49,684 nt of DNA, taken from assembly GCA_002633005.1 (NCBI GenBank), contig NMRA01000430.1:343667-393350 (forward strand). Direction: 5' to 3'. The notes beneath the pieces are model-generated. The model did not search any database. It was not told where the DNA came from and was given only the letters and a program-made list of their open reading frames with translations. The DNA comes from Phoronis australis (lineage: Eukaryota; Phoronida; Phoronidae). The number at the start of each line of letters is the position of its first letter. Within the stretch, counting starts at the first letter, position 1. Below, piece after piece: positions 46,501 to 49,684 of the stretch. A program made the position numbers and the translations under genes.

Positions 46501-48315
46501 ATTAGCACTCCCGTTGTCCTTAATATAGACAGTTGGCCAGATTTCCCATCCTTCATTTCTGTAGGATTTGTAAATTGTATATCTTTCAAAGAACCATGTT
46601 CTTAAATTTTGTTTGGCCTTACTTGTCATTTTTGTTTGGCCTTACTTGTCATTTTTGTTTGGCCTTACTTGTCATTTTTGTTTGGCCTTACTTGTCATTT
46701 TTGTTTGGCCTTACTTGTCATTTTTCAGGTCCGTTTAATGAATGAGATTTTAAATTGCATCAAACTCATCAAGATGTATGCCTGGGAAGAGCCTTTTGCC
46801 AAAACAATTGCTGGTAAAGTACAATTAGCTCAATTTACTTTTAAGCTCTTGAATATGAATCTTCTAAGCTTCCTTGGATTTTTGTGCATTCACACACTTA
46901 TATTGTGTGTTTGCATTATGCCATCGCCCCCATTCGTCTGGCCGCTCGTCCGTCTGGCGTACACTGCTGTATTGCCAAAACCTTGCCGGATGCTCATGAA
47001 CGTTTTCCTGTGGTGGATGGGACGGCATGAGAGAATTTTCTGACAGATCCGACAACCACTGTGTAGCCACTAACGGCAATTGTAGATTTTTGCATTTGCA
47101 ACTGTATAATTTGGAGATCCTTGAAATTTGGTAAGTAGGTATCTATTAAGGAGTTGGTGCCACCTTCCCGTTTTTGAATGGATTCAACATATTTTGTGCC
47201 ACCTAGTGGCCGTTTTTAATATTTTTGAGTCTGCTTTTTTGGCATCAAGCTTCCCAATGACAATTTTTTGCATCTCGTGAATCCCATGCAGGAACTTTTA
47301 AATTTGGCATTACTAACCAAATCAAATTTCTTTGACAAGTTTAGAGAACCGCAAACGGTCTTACTTGTTATACTTCGCCTATTTTTACGTTTCTCTAACA
47401 ATGATCGAATCATCCGCCATCTTCTACTCTTAGTGTTTGACCTAATGACGTCATGTGCTTACCCGAATGTCAGCCAATGAGCCCAGTGAATGCTTTTGTT
47501 CACTAGTTTACCACTAGGAAAAATGCAAATGCCGGAGTGACAAGCGAATGTTAAAAAAGCTGAACATTTGAGTGAATACTAGGTTCTATTGAAAGACTTG
47601 ATTTTCGTGTAGTTGTATCCACTGATGTAATTGTGATCAAGATAAATATGTTCAAGCGGTCTCAATTTTGGCGATTGCGGATAAATGTTTGACATGCAAT
47701 TCGAGTGTGATGTGTATGGCACTTGATTCTACATTTTCACTGTGCAGACTTCCAACTTTGGCAAAAATAAGACTTCAGCACACCGTGTTTCAGGTGGAAT
47801 TGACGTGCATTGCGCCCCCCTAGTGGCCTTTCTGTTGTTTTTGTATCCTTTGTGATCTGTTCCTTAAAAATCATGATTAAAGATGGCTGGTGTATTCCTG
47901 TTGAGTAGAGTATTTTTGACTTGCTTTGCATCCACTAGAGGCTATTATTGAGTTTATTAGCAACCAGTTTGTAGGAATGCTGAGGTGCACATGGTGGGTG
48001 CATATCAATGCTCTTCATTGCTCTTATAGTAAAGCCGAGTCCCATCAAAGAGAGTTGTGTGCTCTTGTAAGGTTTTGAGTTATGTCAATGCACGAATCAA
48101 TGTTTACATTATTGCAGTGTCACGAATTGCGTTCGTCTGTGTTCACTGTGCTTTTACTTATTACAGGTATTCGTGCTGATGAACGAGCTCACCTTGAGAA
48201 GTCTGGCTTCATCCAGAGTCTAAGTATTGCCACTGGTACCAATGTCCAGTTAATGGCCTGCGTCCTAGCATTTATCACTCACACTATGACTGGCAATAAT
48301 CTGACCGCCATACAG
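28545..48315 (+). CDS. ABCC5: ABCC5-like (MRP5 group) ABC transporter gene, 5' part, gene-level entry
   Basis: Plus-strand gene; start codon at 29480. Ten coding exons (29480-29526, 31997-32113, 32925-33086, 35665-35812, 36938-37085, 42087-42172, 43852-44025, 45420-45482, 46729-46813, 48167-48315) join in matching phase to 1179 nt, 393 codons with no stop. The product matches the N-terminus of ABCC5-type 'short' MRPs, without a TMD0: cytosolic tail with SALK..PIR, the linker GFLSLMTFSW, then TMD1 with LCANDGQRVFD and coupling segments RRKCIAVTDNR and LIKMYAWEEPF. Family members export cyclic nucleotides, glutathione conjugates and other organic anions by ATP hydrolysis at plasma or endosomal membranes. 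Both ATPase domains lie to the right of the window. ABCC11/12 are close relatives; ABCC5 fits best. Confidence 0.93.
28645..28967. mobile_element. hAT-type MITE
   Basis: The right end reversed reads CAGTGGCGGATCTAGG, the familiar end of many hAT elements; the left end reads CATAGGCGGATTAAGG. TATTC lies at both flanks, so the 8-bp duplication has decayed. Only 323 bp, no transposase. Located in the first ABCC5-like intron. Confidence 0.75.
29093..29354. repeat. 33-bp minisatellite, 8 units
   Basis: Unit gcctcagtctccactctcac followed by tggcctatgctca, divergent between copies. It is a multiple of three, so minus-strand reading gives an 11-residue repeat (EAEHRPxRVET), but nothing suggests it is translated. 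Confidence 0.85.
29473..29526 (+). CDS. ABCC5: ABCC5-like first coding exon
   Basis: Acceptor aatttgtttcag; ATG at 29480; reads MALENEDVPLGDQDI and ends AG before GTTAGT (phase 2). The N-terminal tail is poorly conserved in the family, so this exon is assigned by splice sites, phase and an upstream in-frame stop. Confidence 0.6.
29527..30769. other. ABCC5-like intron; nothing recognised
   Basis: AT-rich, no conserved ORF or repeat border noted before the LINE fragment. Confidence 0.4.
30770..31340 (-). pseudogene. non-LTR retrotransposon ORF2 C-terminal relic
   Basis: Minus-strand pieces typical of the region after the reverse transcriptase: LTFTPHCRELIQKVQKL near 31260-31210, and the cysteine-rich LCNCGDTQAYAHILFAC at 30895-30845, followed by SRNQRAQLFQTLEQ. 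Stops and frame breaks interrupt it. Clade (Jockey/CR1-like) is uncertain. Confidence 0.75.
31997..32113 (+). CDS. ABCC5: ABCC5-like coding exon 2, cytosolic tail
   Basis: Ends with TTRWKYLSALKQLFPIRAKK and GG before GTAAAT; SALK..PIR is shared with ABCC5 of vertebrates. The acceptor is ambiguous: tgatgtcag at 31996 is used here, and gggaccctcag about 24 nt upstream gives the same phase. Confidence 0.8.
32925..33086 (+). CDS. ABCC5: ABCC5-like coding exon 3, linker before TMD1
   Basis: Acceptor gattgttgtag; reads PYWKTFPLHNVGFLSLMTFS then WVNPLMWKAYRHGLTEDDVW and LITDKDSAQTGRQ. The F/Y-x-x-MTFSW and L-x-x-EDVW blocks are hallmarks of the ABCC linker helix. Donor GTAGGT, phase 2. Confidence 0.93.
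33960..34790 (+). pseudogene. LINE 3' end with AATAA tail
   Basis: The reading-frame end ETKLGKNHFLTAGP, then after a frameshift LWNTLPAAAKSAPSLITFKR, is the usual C-terminus of CR1/L2-type ORF2. A 3' region follows and ends in ttaataaataataaataaat, typical for such elements. 5'-truncated and decayed; it contains the tatg microsatellite. Confidence 0.78.
34225..34480. repeat. (TATG)n-rich microsatellite
   Basis: Imperfect tgtatgtatgtatg tracts with tgtgtg runs inside the LINE 3' region. ORFs rich in Tyr, Val and Cys here are artefacts of it. Confidence 0.9.
34791..35664. other. ABCC5-like intron; possible decayed hAT fragment
   Basis: A caggtcgccaaatgaaatctg / aggtcgccaaaact motif at 35027-35062 recalls the ggtcgca motifs of the element at 38369, but borders are not visible. 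Otherwise nothing. Confidence 0.3.
35665..35812 (+). CDS. ABCC5: ABCC5-like coding exon 4, TM1
   Basis: Acceptor cctgtatttcag; reads LQQLWEEEVKRKGPEKASLG, WTLFRFVRTRLIVAVSALLL, CMTFALLGP. W-x-E/K-E and the helix LIVAVSALLLCM match the start of TMD1. Phase 0 end, donor GTGAGT. Confidence 0.94.
36299..36489. repeat. 10-bp satellite (accagtcttt)n, about 19 copies
   Basis: Nearly perfect decamer array about 450 bp before exon 5. A low-divergence array of this kind is likely length-polymorphic. Confidence 0.95.
36938..37085 (+). CDS. ABCC5: ABCC5-like coding exon 5, TM2
   Basis: Acceptor taaaatttcag; reads MVFVRLLLTYVKSTETNLGY, GMMLVITLTVNEACRSLAMA, TMWAISCVT plus G. LL-x-Y-x-x-STETNL matches the extracellular start of TM2. 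Donor GTAACG, phase 1. Confidence 0.94.
37086..38053. other. ABCC5-like intron; short repeats only
   Basis: A ctcctctggtggtaBg block occurs twice (37108, 37161), followed by a CTCF-like core. No gene. Confidence 0.4.
37290..37303 (-). promoter_or_regulatory. CTCF-like core motif in ABCC5-like intron
   Basis: Reverse-strand CCACTAGATGGCGC fits the CTCF core at every position. The surrounding 37.1-37.35 kb contains a repeated ctcctctggtggta block and no clear full copy of the dispersed repeat. Confidence 0.4.
38369..39430. mobile_element. inner element with CAGGGCTCGAC ends, contains assembly gap
   Basis: CAGGGCTCGAC at the left and its complement at the right bound the element; GGTTG occurs immediately outside both ends (38364-38368, 39431-39435). 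Ends contain clustered ggtcgca-Nx-tgcgacctg motifs in both orientations, as in hAT subterminal regions. It is inserted into the outer element. Its centre is partly unsequenced. Confidence 0.65.
38734..38958. other. assembly gap (225 N)
   Basis: Run of N inside the inner element; size may be nominal. Sequence ORFs crossing it are meaningless. Confidence 1.
39737..41394. mobile_element. THAP-bearing element with AGGAGAATGCCACCC ends
   Basis: A perfect 15-bp inverted repeat, AGGAGAATGCCACCC, bounds 1658 bp. The right flank is TTAA and the left is ATAA (one mismatch), so a TTAA target is likely. With the THAP domain inside, this fits a Kolobok-type non-autonomous element (P-type elements also carry THAP but make 8-bp duplications). 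No nuclease domain seen. Confidence 0.65.
40964..41227 (-). CDS. THAP-type zinc-finger ORF in a transposable element
   Basis: 87 codons opening MPQYCGALDPACPNY. The C2CH pattern is visible: C-x5-C near the start, a tryptophan in LRKWLALVKNER, then VCGRHFINSDFS with the last Cys and His. This is one THAP DNA-binding domain; the family uses it for sequence-specific binding, often as the N-terminus of transposases. The frame then stops; no further exon was found, so it is a stand-alone or truncated domain. It lies near the right end of the TTAA-flanked element. Confidence 0.75.
   Translation of the reverse strand: MPQYCGALDPACPNYEAAKKARISFFRLAPEPEMLRKWLALVKNERYAVNSKYEAVKHLRVCGRHFINSDFSDEFLRTKELFIHSVA
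41545..42060. repeat. about 50-bp degenerate array ending before ABCC5-like exon 6
   Basis: Some ten units built on cacaatgagtatttaaatca and aagtgacaagccaatcaac with atacattca. It stops about 26 bp before the exon at 42087. The CCAATCA box in every unit is notable but may be incidental. Confidence 0.9.
42087..42172 (+). CDS. ABCC5: ABCC5-like coding exon 6, coupling region
   Basis: Acceptor tttatccacag; CT completes alanine, then VRARGAMLSLLFQKILRLKS, LKDKSVGQ. It corresponds to the first intracellular loop (R-x-R-G/A-I-L-x-x-x-F-x-K-I-L-x-L-K). Phase 0, donor GTTAGT. Confidence 0.95.
42747..43530. mobile_element. 784-bp foldback element, TTAA flanked, THAP remnant inside
   Basis: TTAA lies at 42743-42746 and 43531-43534. 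The arms are inverted repeats of about 260 bp: aaggcaacctttttc at the left against reversed aaggcaaccttttctc at the right, continuing through gttcgttgattat, acagctttttgtaa, gacgttttgggaggca and gtcagtcattgttct. The arms extend into the first codons of a THAP ORF (gtcaacatgccaca occurs in both). Confidence 0.8.
43036..43269 (-). pseudogene. decayed THAP domain
   Basis: Starts MPHCCCVPECTHH, the usual opening of THAP domains, and later has FVCSGHYP, resembling the closing C-x2-H block. The centre is shortened and frameshifted. It lies in the middle of the foldback element. The first ten codons are mirrored in the opposite arm at 42994-43030. Confidence 0.6.
43545..43851. repeat. about 66-bp array running into the exon 7 acceptor
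   Basis: Five units alternate in two flavours (gcttgactaactgtttgaaa and cttcatgaataagtgtttga), each with cacatagtttaaag and agtcatgtattctacat. The last partial unit gactgattgtttgcag aligns with gactaactgtttgaaaag, so the 3' splice site is part of the unit. Confidence 0.88.
43852..44025 (+). CDS. ABCC5: ABCC5-like coding exon 7, TM3-TM4
   Basis: 58 codons, phase 0 at both ends: LVNLCANDGQRVFDVVYFGH, LVCAGPYVMTVGLSYCIYIM, GPSAVVSLLVLLCFYPVQ. L-x-N-x-x-x-NDGQR-x-F is a signature of the group, followed by two helices separated by GPS. Donor GTGAGG. Confidence 0.95.
44026..45100. other. ABCC5-like intron; nothing recognised
   Basis: No gene or clear repeat border until the truncated copy 3 of the dispersed repeat. 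Confidence 0.4.
45100..45264 (-). repeat. dispersed higher-order repeat, copy 3 (truncated, inverted)
   Basis: Reversed, it begins caacaagagcgttgaaatgc gcccacgaaggc and reaches the first flavour A core (ccactagatggcgcac), matching the head of the copy at 9475. Only the head is present; the left limit is approximate. Confidence 0.8.
45162..45175 (-). promoter_or_regulatory. CTCF-like core motif
   Basis: Reverse-strand CCACTAGATGGCGC fits the CTCF core; it is the flavour A unit of the truncated repeat copy 3. Confidence 0.4.
45420..45482 (+). CDS. ABCC5: ABCC5-like coding exon 8
   Basis: 63 nt, phase 0: MLFSKATELIRRKCIAVTDN plus R. Matches the second intracellular helix of TMD1 in ABCC5. Acceptor ttctgttatag, donor GTGAGT. 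Confidence 0.94.
45483..46444. other. ABCC5-like intron; nothing recognised
   Basis: AT-rich sequence without ORFs or tandem repeats of note. Confidence 0.4.
46445..46520 (-). mobile_element. tRNA-derived SINE head
   Basis: On the minus strand, gcttagtggttagtgtgctgagc resembles a tRNA A-box region and ggatcatgaattcaactc a B-box region, spaced as in a tRNA. No acceptor stem can be paired, so this is a SINE or tRNA pseudogene rather than a functional tRNA. Confidence 0.55.
46612..46726. repeat. 23-bp array, five perfect units, ending at the exon 9 acceptor
   Basis: Unit tttggccttacttgtcattt plus ttg at 46612, 46635, 46658, 46681 and 46704. The last unit differs only at its final base, where tttttg becomes tttttcag, the 3' splice site of the exon at 46729. 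Each unit brings a branchpoint-like ttacttg and a T-rich tract. Confidence 0.97.
46729..46813 (+). CDS. ABCC5: ABCC5-like coding exon 9, coupling helix
   Basis: Reads VRLMNEILNCIKLIKMYAWE, EPFAKTIA plus G. The MNE-x-L-x-x-I-K-x-IKMYAWE motif is strongly conserved in ABCC transporters. Phase 1, donor GTAAAG. Confidence 0.96.
46910..48035 (-). repeat. dispersed higher-order repeat, copy 4 (inverted)
   Basis: Reversed, it begins at about 48035 with agagcaatgaagagcattga tatgcacccac and ends with the gacggacgagcggcc block at about 46940. Internal cores include ccactaggtggcac (47197-47210) and a ccactaggggggcgc variant near 47812. Confidence 0.75.
47197..47210 (-). promoter_or_regulatory. CTCF-like core motif
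   Basis: Reverse-strand CCACTAGGTGGCAC fits the CTCF core, within repeat copy 4 in the last visible ABCC5-like introns. Confidence 0.4.
48167..48315 (+). CDS. ABCC5: ABCC5-like coding exon 10, TM5
   Basis: Acceptor acttattacag; GT completes glycine, then IRADERAHLEKSGFIQSLSI, ATGTNVQLMACVLAFITHTM, TGNNLTAIQ. Matches R-x-E-E-x-x-x-LEKAG-x-x-Q and TM5. It ends CAG with donor GCAAGT, a GC-AG intron. Coding continues outside the window. Confidence 0.94.
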
Positions 48316-49684
48316 GCAAGTTATCGCCACACATTTGTGTTGTCTTTTATGTGAAGGATGCTTTGTAATTCTGTTATTATTAGAAATGACATTCTTAGGC
48401 GCAGAGATCAAATTAATACATATGTCTTTACGGCACACAGTTTGCTGACTGATTTTTTTTGAGAAATCACTAATTAGGAAGTCCATTTTGCTGTGTATTG
48501 TGATGTGACTTGACAGTTGGTCATCGTCAAATATTCCAAGATCTCGAATTTGGAATGTTAGTTAATACATTATGCAAATGTGCTCCTGGTCCATTATATG
48601 AATGTTGTGATGATTGATGACATCTCTTCTCCAAATAGACCATCACAACATTATTTGTGTGATCTCATCTCTTCACACGACAATGACACTTCCCCTTAAA
48701 ACCATCCTCTGTATTCATGTGTACTCTAGAAGAGCTTTTATTAAAATGAAGCTGCTTACGGGGTGAAACTTTCATGGATTGTGTATTCTATAGTTTTGTT
48801 GGTTGACTGTGTACTGTCCCTAAGAGATGCAGTAGGCATTCTTTTTCAGTCTAGAATTGTCGAACCAGATTTTCTTTTCACTTGGCATCAGATTGTTTAT
48901 GATTTCATAGAACTTGACTTTCCAAAAGCCAGCCTATCATGATCATGATCAGGCCTTCAGTGGTCATGTGATGAACATTTTTTGTGTACTTGATAATCGA
49001 AAAATGGAGTAATTCCTCTGTTTTTTGTTAAATATCTCAATTTCAAAAAGTACATAAAGGCTGTTAGTCCTATAAGAACCGTCTTTGTTTAAATAAACAC
49101 TGCAAGCAATATTTTGGGTGTAGTAAGTGATTTGTGGCTAGCGTCATGGGAAATTTTAAGTTCAGTGCGTAGCTTGGTGTCAATTGTATTTTTCAAATGA
49201 TCACTTATTTGAAATGTTTCGTAGCATAATGTCATCCCATTCTCTGAATGTGCAAATTTCATGTAAGCTGTGCATTTGTGAACACCTCTCAAGTGCAGTC
49301 AGTAATGTGCACTAAAATAAATCTACTTTGGTCATAAAAATGGATGAGAAATTATTATATGTATTTTTTTTGCAAAATAAAAAATAAATGACATTGAACT
49401 TGTTAAAAAAGTTCTGAAATAGCTCTCCAATTTCCTCTTAGTTTTTGTATTCAGTTACATTGTCTGCAAATTGTTGATCAACTTCTAATTCACATGGACC
49501 ATGAGGTGATCATTGTTGATAACCACACGGGTTGCACATTACGAAGCGGTTGTCCTGACTGTAGCTAAGGCATGACTGGGCTGCGGCTCACTCACTTACC
49601 ATTTCACCCGCCGACTCATGGTAAGTTCCGGGTAGTCACGCTTGCGCCCATGCCGATTGTCTGGTTTGTCTCCACTTACGGTCA
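48316..49684. other. ABCC5-like intron to window edge; nothing recognised
   Basis: The next TMD1 exon is not visible before the right edge. Confidence 0.4.

Noticed and set aside
49560-49684. tRNA or SINE at the right edge
   Set aside because: No A/B box pair or stem could be formed; nothing recognised.

Overview
This is a metazoan nuclear genome segment: spliced genes with short exons (36-174 nt) and kilobase introns, GT-AG splice sites, a dense load of decayed DNA transposons and LINE ends, many minisatellites, and one scaffold gap (N at 38734-38958). The repeat mix (THAP-bearing TTAA elements, hAT, pogo, long-inverted-repeat elements, CR1/L2-like LINE tails) suits a marine invertebrate, but I cannot name the species.

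Two genes can be read with confidence, and they diverge from a shared intergenic region. On the minus strand, about 11.3 kb down to the left edge, lies an alkaline ceramidase of the ACER3 type: nine coding exons were recovered by reading splice sites and protein similarity. They carry the N-terminal calcium-site residues and all three zinc-binding histidines. One internal exon (or two) and the final exon were not found. On the plus strand, from about 28.5 kb to beyond the right edge, lies an ABC transporter of the ABCC5 (MRP5) group: a noncoding exon and ten coding exons join in frame to 393 codons covering the cytosolic N-terminus and most of the first transmembrane domain. The nucleotide-binding domains lie outside the window. 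The two proteins (a membrane ceramidase and a membrane exporter) have no evident shared pathway.

The region between them (11.3-28.5 kb) holds no recognisable conserved gene. It contains a 40-bp minisatellite, a GC-rich 2.4-kb element with long inverted repeats and an exact 8-bp flanking duplication, a palindromic CTTAAG-rich array with an inverted partner 9 kb away, two further inverted-repeat elements, and a broken pogo/Tigger-type transposase. ABCC5 introns contain two LINE 3' ends, nested hAT-like elements around the gap, two THAP-domain elements with TTAA-type flanks, and a tRNA-derived SINE.

Two patterns stand out. First, five tandem arrays sit directly at splice sites. In the ceramidase, the exon encoding two zinc ligands has its 3' end and splice donor amplified as a 48-bp (16-codon) repeat. 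In the transporter, arrays run up to the 3' splice sites of exons 7, 8 and 10. Second, a dispersed repeat family (at least four copies) is built from a three-part higher-order unit, each part carrying a variant of CCACTAGRKGGC, the core recognised by CTCF in bilaterians.
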